Assembly: GCF_002195995.1 (NCBI RefSeq)
Contig: NZ_NHON01000002.1
Location: 7,501-56,372, forward strand
From: Inquilinus limosus
GTDB taxonomy: Bacteria; Pseudomonadota; Alphaproteobacteria; DSM-16000; Inquilinaceae
Length of the DNA: 48,872 nucleotides
Direction of reading: 5' to 3'
Under the pieces are notes generated by a model. That model saw nothing but the letters and a program-made list of their open reading frames with translations. It did no database searches and had not been told where the DNA came from. Shown here one piece after another: positions 40,876-48,728 of the stretch; within the stretch, counting starts at the first letter, position 1; each line of letters begins with the position of its first letter. The position numbers and the translations under genes were made by a program.

Positions 40876-41643
40876 TCAGAGCTTGTAGCCGCCGCTCGCT
40901 TCGATCACCTGGCCGGTCACCCAACGGGCTTCATCCGAGGACAGGAACGCCACGACCGCAGCGATGTCCGAGGTTTCGCCGAAGCGTCCCAGCGCAGTAT
41001 CGGCTTCGATCGCCTTCACCATGTCGGCATTGTCGCGGACGGCTGCGTTCATGTCCGTGCGAACCCAACCCGGCGCCACGGCGTTCACCGTGATCCGGCG
41101 CGGGCCGAGCGCGATCGCGAGCGAATGGGTCAGGTTGTTGATGCTCGCTTTGGCCATGGAATAGATCGGCACGACCGCCATCGGTCGCGTCGAGGCGCCC
41201 GACGAGATGTTGACGATGCGGCCGCCATCCGAAAGGCGGCTCAGCGCCGACTGAACCAGGAAGAAGGGTGCGCGCGCGTGAACCGCGAACATCGTGTTCC
41301 ACGCGTCCGGCGTGGAGTCCGCAAGACCGCCCCATCCCGAATTGCCGGCATTGTTGACAAGAATGTCGAGCGCCTTGCTGCCCCTCCTTTCGGCAAGCTC
41401 GCGGTCGAGTTCGTCGAACAACGCCGGAATAGCCTCGGCATCGACCAGATCCGCGTGAAGCGCGAAGGCGCTGCCACCAGCCTTCTCGATGGCGGCGACC
41501 ACGTCCTCAGCCCCCGTTTTGCTCGCGTTGTAGGTGATCGCGACGGTCGCGCCCTCGGCCGCGAGCCGCTCGGCGATCGCCCGGCCGATGCCTCGCGATG
41601 CTCCAGTCACGAGAGAGGTTTTCCCTGTGAGGGATTGCGGCAT
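40876..41643 (-). CDS. SDR-family oxidoreductase
   Basis: A complete 255-residue short-chain dehydrogenase with Thr-Gly-Ala-Ser-Arg-Gly-Ile-Gly (14-21), Asn-Asn-Ala-Gly, catalytic Ser in Asn-Ile-Ser-Ser-Gly-Ala, Tyr-Ser-Met-Ala-Lys, Ala-Pro-Gly-Trp-Val-Arg-Thr-Asp and C-terminal Glu-Ala-Ser-Gly-Gly. It is the last of five minus-strand genes (LysR, reductase, LysR, reductase, SDR) and probably works with the upstream reductases in a redox or detoxification role. NADP is the likely cofactor, inferred from the Ser-Arg after the glycine loop. Confidence 0.92.
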   Translation of the reverse strand: MPQSLTGKTSLVTGASRGIGRAIAERLAAEGATVAITYNASKTGAEDVVAAIEKAGGSAFALHADLVDAEAIPALFDELDRELAERRGSKALDILVNNAGNSGWGGLADSTPDAWNTMFAVHARAPFFLVQSALSRLSDGGRIVNISSGASTRPMAVVPIYSMAKASINNLTHSLAIALGPRRITVNAVAPGWVRTDMNAAVRDNADMVKAIEADTALGRFGETSDIAAVVAFLSSDEARWVTGQVIEASGGYKL

Positions 41644-41706
41644 CAGATTCTCCTTCCCTGAGCGAAATGCGCTTCAGTGATCTTGCGGATGGGCTTGCGC
41701 GGGCGT

Positions 41707-42405
41707 TCAGGTGATCCGTGCGCGCATGATCGGGCCGGGGCTTGCCTCGGCCACCGCGAGAGCCAGGCGGACGAGATCGGCGTCACCGCCATATTCGTGG
41801 TCCGCGATGTGATGCAGGAGCACACCGACCTGTTCGAGCTGCCGGGCACCGCTGAGCCGTCCGGCATTGACGGGCTTGAAACCGGCGTCGGCGATCAGAC
41901 CGCGCGTCACTTGCCCGGCCGCCACGTCGTCGGTCACGTAGAAGATGCCCGGCTGCACCGGCGATGCCGACCACGCCGCCGCCTCGAGCGCCGGAGCGGC
42001 CAGCAGATTGAACGCCTTGACGATCCGGGCCTTCGGCAGCCGCCGCTGGAGGTCTTCCGCGGTGGAGCTCTCGCGCATGAACTCCAGATCGTGGAAGTGT
42101 TGGAAGTCGGCGGTAACGCCGAGCGGGTTCATGGTCTCGATCACGATCTTGCCATCGAGCGCGTCGCCGACTTCGGCCACGATCGCTTCGACCCGCGGCC
42201 AATAAACGGAGAATAGAACGGTCTCGCCGAACTCGGCTGCTTCGCGGGTCGTGCCGAGCCGGGCCCTGTCACCCAGCTCCTCAAGCAACGGTGCGATCTT
42301 GCGGTCCTCACCGTCCTTCGCAACGACGAGATCATGGCCTGCTTCCGCCCACGCTCTCGCCAGGCGACTGCCGATATTGCCTGCGTTTAAGATTCCGATC
42401 TTCAT
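41707..42405 (-). CDS. NADP-binding oxidoreductase, F420-dependent-reductase-like (copy 1)
   Basis: A 232-residue Rossmann protein starting Met-Lys-Ile-Gly-Ile-Leu-Asn-Ala-Gly-Asn-Ile-Gly-Ser, the pattern of the NADP oxidoreductase coenzyme-F420 family. Further landmarks are Phe-Ser-Val-Tyr-Trp-Pro, Ile-Glu-Thr-Met-Asn-Pro and Val-Lys-Ala-Phe-Asn. Proteobacterial members usually do not use F420 and their reactions are unknown. It lies 173 bp downstream of a LysR gene on the same strand and 63 bp before the SDR. A second, more distant member of the family sits at 43567 behind a near-identical LysR type. Confidence 0.85.
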   Translation of the reverse strand: MKIGILNAGNIGSRLARAWAEAGHDLVVAKDGEDRKIAPLLEELGDRARLGTTREAAEFGETVLFSVYWPRVEAIVAEVGDALDGKIVIETMNPLGVTADFQHFHDLEFMRESSTAEDLQRRLPKARIVKAFNLLAAPALEAAAWSASPVQPGIFYVTDDVAAGQVTRGLIADAGFKPVNAGRLSGARQLEQVGVLLHHIADHEYGGDADLVRLALAVAEASPGPIMRARIT

Positions 42406-42578
42406 TCGATATCCTGTTTACCTCAACTATGGCGCTTCCCCGGGGAGCGGTTCGGTTGGAAGGTAGGATATCGCTCGGGAATGGATTAGATGCCCCGCGA
42501 ACCTCAGTCTGTTGTTCGCGCGAGCAACAATGATGGACGGGGATGGTCGAGCGCGACCACGGCTACGGGCGACTCGCT

Positions 42579-43490
42579 TCAGCCTGGGCTGGCGTCGCCT
42601 CCATCCCCGAAAGCATCGCGGCAGAGATCAACGAAGCCGCGCACCTTCGGGTCCATGTAGCGCGTGGAGGCGAAAACGGCGTGGACCGGCATCGGGATGC
42701 TCGCCCAACCCGGCAAGACCCTGATCAGGGTTCCCTCTGCCACATGTGGCTCAGCCATGAACCGCGGAAGTTGCGCGACTCCCAAACCGGACACCGTCAG
42801 GTTCTTGGCGGCAACGATGTTGTCGAGTGCGCAGCGTGGCGCCTGCGAGACCCTTTCCGTTGCCTGGCCGTTGACGAGGGTCCAGCTTGCGCGGCCACTG
42901 GACGTCTTCATAACCAGGTCATGGCACTTCAGATCGTCGACGGTGCGCAGCGCCGCAGCTTCCTTCAAGTAAACAGGGGAGGCATAGAGACCATAGGTTA
43001 TCTCTCCAAGCTTGCGGGCCGACAGATCAGAATCCTGCAGGGTGCCGATGCGGATCGCGACATCGATCCCTTCATGAATGATGTCGACGAAGCGAATGGA
43101 GTATACCGCTTCCACAGTGACCTTCGGCCACCTGGACAAATAGGCGGCGATCCAGTTGTCGACCCGTGTGGTGCCGAACTCCGGAGTTGCCGTGATCTTC
43201 AAGCGGCCTTTCGGCTCTCGGCTCTGCTGCGCTACCGCGGCTTCGGCCGCCTCTGCGGCAGCCAGGATCGAAGAGGCGCGTTCGAAATAATCCCGTCCGA
43301 CTTCCGTCACGCTCAGTCGCCGGGTCGATCGATTCAGGAGCCGTGCGCCAAGCTTTTCCTCGATCCGCTGCACGATGCGGCTCACCCGCGCCTTGTCGGT
43401 CTCGAGCCGCTCGGCCGCGGCGGTGAAGGATTCCTCCGTCACCACCGCGACGAAAACCTGCATCTCGGAAAAGCCGACTGTTGTCGTCAT
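42579..43490 (-). CDS. LysR-family regulator (tandem copy 1)
   Basis: A 303-residue regulator: Glu-Met-Gln-Val-Phe-Val-Ala-Val-Val-Thr-Glu, helix-turn-helix Ala-Ala-Ala-Glu-Arg-Leu-Glu-Thr-Asp-Lys-Ala-Arg-Val-Ser-Arg, Arg-Leu-Leu-Asn-Arg-Ser-Thr-Arg, and Val-Asp-Val-Ala-Ile-Arg-Ile-Gly in the effector domain. It is very similar along its whole length to the regulator at 44724, so the two are recent duplicates. The ATG at 43490 gives the shared N-terminus. It is followed on the same strand by reductase copy 1. Confidence 0.92.
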   Translation of the reverse strand: MTTTVGFSEMQVFVAVVTEESFTAAAERLETDKARVSRIVQRIEEKLGARLLNRSTRRLSVTEVGRDYFERASSILAAAEAAEAAVAQQSREPKGRLKITATPEFGTTRVDNWIAAYLSRWPKVTVEAVYSIRFVDIIHEGIDVAIRIGTLQDSDLSARKLGEITYGLYASPVYLKEAAALRTVDDLKCHDLVMKTSSGRASWTLVNGQATERVSQAPRCALDNIVAAKNLTVSGLGVAQLPRFMAEPHVAEGTLIRVLPGWASIPMPVHAVFASTRYMDPKVRGFVDLCRDAFGDGGDASPG

Positions 43491-43566
43491 GGGCAACGTT
43501 CTGTCACGCGCTGCTCGGATGATCAATCGGCGAGACCGCAGGCTGGCCGGCCCCGGTCTGCAGCCG

Positions 43567-44370
43567 TCACCTCCTGACGGTATCGGCGCTGGCCTGCTCC
43601 AGGAACAGGTCTACATGGACCTGCGGCATGCCCTCCAGGGTCCCACCGATCGGGGACGGACGCACCGCCTCGTCGATGAGCGTCCGAGCTTCCGCGGGGG
43701 AAACGGGCTCGCCCCGCTGCTGATAGATCTCCTTGGCCTCATCGCCCGAAACACCCTCCGGAACGACGGGAGCGTAGCGCCAGAAGTAGATCGGCGTGCC
43801 GGGTTCGATGCGCCAGCTGTCGGCGAGCGAGCCGGCGTCGACGACATGATAGCCGATCGTCTCTAGGAAGCTCGTCACGGCACCTTTCGCGGCCGCGTCG
43901 TCGCCTGCGATCGGCAGCGTCGTCCGGGCGGCATCGCCCTTGGGCCGGGCATTGCTCTCCATGTGGATCCAGCTCAGGTTGTGGAGCCCCTTGACCAGCT
44001 TCGCGCCGCGGAGGTGCCGCTGCAGGAGTTCGCTCGACGTCAGCTCGCCCTTGTCGAGATCGGTCCTGTGGAACCCGCCCATGCCGGGATAATAGTTCGT
44101 CTGATCGAGAACCACCTTCCCGGCGAACTTGTCGGCCGGCAGTCTCTCGAACGACGCGAGGGGAACCGACAAGGTGACGATGTCCCCAGCCGCAATCACG
44201 TCGTCGACGGTTCCAGCGCGCGCGAGCGGGCCGAGCTCTTGAACGAGCGCGGAGATCGTGTCCGGACCGCGCGAATTGCTGATCACGACGTCATAGCCCG
44301 CCGCGATGGCCAGATGGGCGACTGCTTTGCCGACGAGGCCGGAGCCGATAATTCCGATTGTTCGTGTCAT
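43567..44370 (-). CDS. NADP-binding oxidoreductase, F420-dependent-reductase-like (copy 2)
   Basis: A 267-residue Rossmann protein with Ile-Gly-Ile-Ile-Gly-Ser-Gly-Leu-Val-Gly-Lys-Ala at the N-terminus, then Ser-Asn-Ser-Arg-Gly-Pro (a Ser-Arg pair favouring NADP), Val-Leu-Asp-Gln-Thr-Asn-Tyr-Tyr-Pro and Leu-His-Asn-Leu-Ser-Trp. It belongs to the same broad family as the protein at 41707 but is longer and only distantly similar. The ATG at 44370 is chosen since upstream codons do not resemble the family. It lies between the two LysR copies. Confidence 0.85.
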   Translation of the reverse strand: MTRTIGIIGSGLVGKAVAHLAIAAGYDVVISNSRGPDTISALVQELGPLARAGTVDDVIAAGDIVTLSVPLASFERLPADKFAGKVVLDQTNYYPGMGGFHRTDLDKGELTSSELLQRHLRGAKLVKGLHNLSWIHMESNARPKGDAARTTLPIAGDDAAAKGAVTSFLETIGYHVVDAGSLADSWRIEPGTPIYFWRYAPVVPEGVSGDEAKEIYQQRGEPVSPAEARTLIDEAVRPSPIGGTLEGMPQVHVDLFLEQASADTVRR

Positions 44371-44723
44371 CAATATTGTCTTTCTCAGGGGACGGTGGCC
44401 GCCGACGGGATTCATGCGCTCGTATCGTCTCGCGCGCCCTTCGACGGCGGGGGCCACAGCGGTGGCACGAGCGAAAAATATGATCGGACGGAGGAGTTAA
44501 CAGTTGGGCAGCAGACAACACACTGTTGCCCCTCAAACCGACAATAAAGCGCCAGTGCGCGGTGGCTGGTGTCGGCCGTGCGGATACAGGCAAACGTGGC
44601 CTGCGGAGGATGGGCACCTGTCGCTCAGACACCAGGCGCCATGACCAAATTGCTGCGACGCCGGATGCCGATAAGATGGCTCTCTCGCTTGGAGCCCAAC
44701 TGCCGGCGGCGCAGCGGATCGTC
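44371..44723. other. Gene-free interval between reductase 2 and LysR copy 2
   Basis: No coding region is supported. A 9-bp stem with one G-U pair, GGGCAGCAG/CTGTTGCCC (44506-44531), could end the LysR transcript or serve as an operator. This interval is twice as long as the matching one (42406-42578) in the neighbouring unit. Confidence 0.5.
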
Positions 44724-45632
44724 TCAACTGAAGCCTTCGACATCACTCCTGAAGCCATCACGGCAAAGATCGACGAAGCCCCGCACCTTCGGGTCCATAT
44801 AGCGCGTCGAAGCAAAGACGGCGTGGACCGGCACCGGGGTACGCGCCCAGCCCGGCAAGACGCTGGCGAGTGCGCCTTCGGCCACATGCGGCTCGGCCAT
44901 ATGTCTAGGAAGCTGCACGATTCCCAGGCCCGACAGCGCCAGGTTCCTGGCGGCCATGGTGTTATCGAGGGCGCAACGGGGTGCGTGCCACACCTTCTCC
45001 GACTTCTCGCCATTCACCAAGGTCCAGCCCGGGCGACCGCGCGGCGCATGCATGATGAGGTCGTGTCGCTTCAGATCATCGACCTCGCGGATAGGCGCGG
45101 CGCCCCGCAGATATTCGGGAGAAGCGTACAAACCATAGGTCAACTCTCCCAGCCTGCGGGCCGAAAGCTCCGAATCCTGCAACGGGCCGATGCGAATCGC
45201 CACATCGACACCTTCATGAATGATATCGACGAGACGGTTCGTGTATTCCGTTTCGACAGTGACCTTCGGCCACTTGCGCAGGAATGCGGTAATCCAGCCA
45301 TCGACGCGCATCGTTCCAAATTCGGCGCCAGCCGTTACCTTGAGGCGGCCTTTCGGTTCTTGCGCCCGCTGCGCCACGGCGGATTCGGCCGCTTCGGCGG
45401 CCGCCAGGATCGAGGAGGCGCGCTCGAAATAGTCGCGCCCGACTTCTGTAACACTGAGGTGCCGCGTCGATCGGTTCAAAAGCCGCGCGCCGAGCTTCTC
45501 CTCCATTCGCCGCACAACGCGGCTCACCCGCGCCTTGTCGGTTTCGAGACGTTCCGCCGCTGCGGTAAACGACCCTTCCGTCACCACGGCGACAAAGACC
45601 TGCATCTCCAAGAAATCTACTGTTGTCGGCAT
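44724..45632 (-). CDS. LysR-family regulator (tandem copy 2)
   Basis: A 302-residue duplicate of the regulator at 42579 with the same blocks: Glu-Met-Gln-Val-Phe-Val-Ala-Val-Val-Thr-Glu, Leu-Glu-Thr-Asp-Lys-Ala-Arg-Val-Ser-Arg, Val-Thr-Glu-Val-Gly-Arg-Asp-Tyr-Phe-Glu-Arg and Asp-Val-Ala-Ile-Arg-Ile-Gly-Pro. Differences are scattered single substitutions. The ATG at 45632 matches the other copy's start. It is first in the series of five minus-strand genes, heading the unit with reductase copy 2. Confidence 0.92.
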   Translation of the reverse strand: MPTTVDFLEMQVFVAVVTEGSFTAAAERLETDKARVSRVVRRMEEKLGARLLNRSTRHLSVTEVGRDYFERASSILAAAEAAESAVAQRAQEPKGRLKVTAGAEFGTMRVDGWITAFLRKWPKVTVETEYTNRLVDIIHEGVDVAIRIGPLQDSELSARRLGELTYGLYASPEYLRGAAPIREVDDLKRHDLIMHAPRGRPGWTLVNGEKSEKVWHAPRCALDNTMAARNLALSGLGIVQLPRHMAEPHVAEGALASVLPGWARTPVPVHAVFASTRYMDPKVRGFVDLCRDGFRSDVEGFS

Positions 45633-46044
45633 AAGCAACGGTCTGTCACTTTTTTGATTGAATTTTCAATAATCGCGCAACTGTCATCATGTGCCAGTGG
45701 TTGTGAGCAGGCCGCTGGTCCAAGTGGCGTGCAAGGATGGACACCTCCGCTGTCTCTTCGGCGATGTGGTGGGTATAGTCGAGGCGTTTCCTTCAAAGAA
45801 GGATCTGATCACCGGTTCAGCGTCGAGTATGGAGCCACTCCCTAACGCCGAATGAAGCTGCTTTACGGGTTGGATAGGCCTCGGCCCAAAGTCGTGCGGT
45901 CATGTCGTTTCAAAGCCGGCTGCGACGGCCGCTTTAGGGGGTGCAAACCGGACTGCGCTGTAGCGGCCGGATTCTGGGGGGTGGAGGGATGTCCGGTATC
46001 GGGCCGTCGGCATGATGGCCGGAAATGGCTCACCTCGGCCCGGT
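45633..46044. other. Gene-free stretch with a repeat copy
   Basis: Upstream region of LysR copy 2 followed by the repeat copy at 45901-46030. AT-rich sequence near 45650-45680 (TTTTTTGATTGAATTTTCAATAA) may hold the LysR promoter. No gene was recognised. Confidence 0.5.
45901..46030 (+). repeat. Dispersed ~140-bp repeat, copy 8
   Basis: Starts CATGTCGTTTC, has GCGACGGCCGCTTT about 25 bp in, a second core GGATGTCCGGTATCGGG, and ends GGAAATGGCT. It has the landmark order of the full element with about 130 bp and strong divergence. It ends 15 bp before the DUF736 fragment. Confidence 0.5.
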
Positions 46045-46278
46045 CTAGCCGATCGGGTTCCAGATCAGGGCGAAGACATCGGGATCGTCCTGTCCGGCGG
46101 CGCGTCCGAGATTGGCGTAGAGCTTGCGGGGGCCGAACTCGGGAGCGGCGAGGGAGAGGCTGACATAGGTCTTGCCGGACGCCTCGCCGGTGCGGGTCCA
46201 GCCGGCGCCGATCTCGACGTCTTGGGTCAGGGCGCGGAAGTCGGGCTGGGTGTCGCCAGACTTGGCCTGGTTTGTCGG
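46045..46278 (-). pseudogene. DUF736 protein, C-terminal fragment
   Basis: About 77 codons: Pro-Asp-Phe-Arg-Ala-Leu, Val-Glu-Ile-Gly-Ala-Gly-Trp, Tyr-Val-Ser-Leu-Ser-Leu-Ala-Ala-Pro and Ala-Asn-Leu-Gly ... Phe-Ala-Leu-Ile-Trp-Asn-Pro, matching the second half of DUF736, a small protein typical of alphaproteobacterial plasmids and integrative elements. The N-terminal part (start and first strands) is missing and the frame runs into unrelated sequence beyond about 46280. Confidence 0.75.
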
Positions 46279-46552
46279 AGGACGGTCTAAACCGGGCGTT
46301 AGGGGACACGAAGATTCCCGCAGGCGGCGGGGATAAAACCGGTCCGGGAGGGCTTGTGGGCCGGCCGGCGCCGCCCGCAGGTCCATGAGCCGGAGCGCGG
46401 CGGGACAGGCCCCGGCCAGACAGTGGAGACACCATGCCGGCGTTGGCCGCACCGAGGACACCGAGGGCTGCCTGCCGGGCACGGCAAAACCGCTCCCGCG
46501 TGGCGGGAGCGGCTCCGGGAAGGGCAGGGACGGCGTCGCCGCCTCTGCTGCG

Positions 46553-47014
46553 ATGCCCTCAGCGCGGTCGCTCAGCCCCATCCTGCTGCGCCGCGCCGCC
46601 GTCCTGTCGATCCGCAAGCGGTTGAAGTGGCCGCTCGCCCTCGACCACGCCGAGTTCGAGGCCTTCCTCAAGGGACTATGCCGCACCAAAGCCGCCCGGC
46701 CGGTGCGCAAGGCGGCGCTGCTCGAGCCGAACCTGCTCGCCGCCTCCCTGGTGCTGACGCCGGAGGCCCATGCCGAGCTGAGCGACCTCGGGGGTGGGGA
46801 AGGGGAGGGGCGCCGCACAGTCCGGGACATGCCCTTGCTCCTGACCGGCTTCCGCCGATCCAAGCTGGCCGCGCTCGACGTCCGCGACTGGCCTTTCTCG
46901 CCCAAGGGCGTCGTGCTGTTCGTCGGCCGGTCCAAGGCCGACCAGGAGGGCCACGCTCGCCTATCCGCTGTTGCCGGATTGCCATCGGAACTCTTCGCGT
47001 CCGGCAAGCGCTAA
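46553..47014 (+). pseudogene. Tyrosine recombinase-like fragment
   Basis: Contains Leu-Lys-Trp-Pro-Leu ... Phe-Glu-Ala-Phe-Leu-Lys-Gly-Leu, then Pro-Leu-Leu-Leu-Thr-Gly-Phe-Arg-Arg-Ser-Lys-Leu-Ala-Ala-Leu-Asp-Val-Arg-Asp and Gly-Arg-Ser-Lys-Ala-Asp-Gln-Glu-Gly, the region around the first catalytic Arg and the beta-strand Lys of phage-type integrases. A few residues before the Arg are lost, and the His-x-x-Arg box and Tyr are absent. With the DUF736 remnant it marks a degraded integrative element or plasmid. Confidence 0.6.
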
Positions 47015-47117
47015 CACTTTATTGCAGCGCCTAACGGGCGATCCGGGCCGGTCCCCTCTACGTTGATCCTGAAGCCGGCGACCCACGGACACGGGGGCGG
47101 TCGGCCCAGTACCGTCG

Positions 47118-48404
47118 ATGGACCCTGAACGTGCGCCGGAAGGACTAACCGTGGTCGATCTCGATATCCCACGCGGCCGATCGGCGCCGCCGACTGCCCT
47201 CCCTCTCACCGGCCCAGTCGCCCGTCAGATCGGGGCGCCGCTCGCCGTGGTCGCGATCATCCTGGTCGCGGTCGGGCTACGGCCATCGATTGTGTCAGTC
47301 GGGCCTGTGCTGCCCCTGGTCATCCAGGATTTTGGGCTGTCCCATGCCACGGCGTCGCTGCTGACCTCCATTCCCGACGTTCTGATGGGGCTGTTCGCTC
47401 TGCCAACGCCATGGCTGGCCCGGCGGTTCGGGCGCGACCCGGTTCTGCTGATGGCTCTGGCCCTGCTGTGCTTCGCGACTTTCGCGCGGTCGTTCGCCAC
47501 CAGCACGGCCGGGCTGCTCGCCGCGACCGCGGCAGTCGGCATCGGCATCGCCGTGGCCGGCGCACTGATCGCCGGCTTCATCAAGGCGCGCTTCGCCGCC
47601 CGCGCCGCCATGATGATGGGAATCTACGCGACGGCGCTGTCGACCGGCAGCACCATCTCCGCCGCGGTCACCAGCCCGGTCGCGATCGGCCTGTCGGCCG
47701 GCTGGCGTTGGGGCTTGGGGCTGTGGAGCGGCGTGGTGCTGGCCGGCGTCGCCATCTGGCTGGTGGTGACGGTGGCCGAACGGCGCCAAAACGCCGTGGT
47801 TCCGGCAGCAGCCGCGCGCCATGCCCTGCCGTGGCGCAGCGTGACCGCTTGGCTGGTGGCGCTGTTCTTCGGCGGCGTGAACATCCTATTCTACACCATC
47901 CTGGCCTGGACCGCCCCGATGTACCAGGAGGCCGGGGTGTCCGCCGCCACGGCCGGCCTGATCCTTGCGACCTTCACGGCCGTGTTCACCGTGGCCAACC
48001 CGGTGTTCGGCGGCCTGAGCCGGTCGGAGGACCGCCGCGCCTGGCTGGCCCTGGCCGCCGGCCTCACCCTGGCCGGGTTGGCCGCGCTGGCCCTTGCCCC
48101 GACCACGGCACCGTTCCTGTGGATGTCGGTTTGCGCCTTCGGTCTGGGTGGAACGTTCACGCTCGGCATGACCCTGCCCCTCGACAACACCGCCAGCCCG
48201 GGCGAGGCCAATTCCTGGAACGCCTTCGTCCTCCTGGTCGGTTACGTCATCGCCGCCGCCGGTCCCCTGGTCGCCGGTCAACTGCGCGACGTGACCGGCA
48301 ACTTCCACCTTTCACAATGGCTGCTTGCCGCAATCGCGGCGCTGATGCTGGCTGTCACCCCGTTTCTGAAACCGCTTCGGCGTCACGGCCTGGACAGACC
48401 GTGA
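47118..48404 (+). CDS. MFS transporter, CynX/NimT-like
   Basis: A 428-residue transporter with about twelve hydrophobic segments and a polar N-terminal tail of about 35 residues. Gly-Leu-Arg-Pro-Ser-Ile-Val-Ser-Val-Gly-Pro-Val-Leu-Pro near residue 53 is the characteristic first-helix pattern of the cyanate/2-nitroimidazole transporter group; Leu-Ala-Arg-Arg-Phe-Gly-Arg-Asp is the loop 2-3 motif. It is preceded by integrase debris and followed by a TetR gene in the same direction. The substrate is unknown; members export or import small anions and drugs. Confidence 0.9.
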   Translation: MDPERAPEGLTVVDLDIPRGRSAPPTALPLTGPVARQIGAPLAVVAIILVAVGLRPSIVSVGPVLPLVIQDFGLSHATASLLTSIPDVLMGLFALPTPWLARRFGRDPVLLMALALLCFATFARSFATSTAGLLAATAAVGIGIAVAGALIAGFIKARFAARAAMMMGIYATALSTGSTISAAVTSPVAIGLSAGWRWGLGLWSGVVLAGVAIWLVVTVAERRQNAVVPAAAARHALPWRSVTAWLVALFFGGVNILFYTILAWTAPMYQEAGVSAATAGLILATFTAVFTVANPVFGGLSRSEDRRAWLALAAGLTLAGLAALALAPTTAPFLWMSVCAFGLGGTFTLGMTLPLDNTASPGEANSWNAFVLLVGYVIAAAGPLVAGQLRDVTGNFHLSQWLLAAIAALMLAVTPFLKPLRRHGLDRP

Positions 48405-48728
48405 TGGTGCATGCGGCCCTGACCTCCGATGGCCCACATCCAGCAGGAGACCGCGAACGCCTCTGATCGCTGAACCCCGGCCCGGAGCATGGTGGGGAGA
48501 GCCCCGGGTCGGGGTAGGCGCATCACAAACATCAATGCATCCCGCCACATTCAGGCCCGATCTGAGGAAGCCGTCATCCCCCAGATGGGGGACGTCGGGG
48601 CCGGTCACTGTACGGATCAAGCCGCAGTGTCTCCTGTGCCGGGAGCGCGAGATCGTTGAACCCCTTCGCATATGCTGCCTCCGGCTTCATTCTTGACCGT
48701 TCGTTCCAGAATTCCTATATCCCCGCTC
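48405..48728. other. Intergenic region before the TetR gene
   Basis: Without a gene. It contains a 14-bp inverted repeat CCCCCA-GA-TGGGGG (48578-48591) of unknown role and the promoter at 48693-48721. Confidence 0.55.
48693..48721 (+). promoter_or_regulatory. Near-consensus promoter of the TetR gene, leaderless or very short leader
   Basis: TTGACC (48693-48698), a 17-bp spacer and TATATC (48716-48721). The ATG at 48729 lies 7 bases beyond the -10 box, so transcription should start at or next to the initiation codon. No Shine-Dalgarno is needed in that case, and none is present. Confidence 0.55.

Noticed and set aside
15501-46030. Integron-type attC array as explanation for module boundaries
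   Set aside because: The modules contain several genes in both orientations with their own promoters, and the repeats show no attC-like imperfect palindrome or integron integrase nearby.
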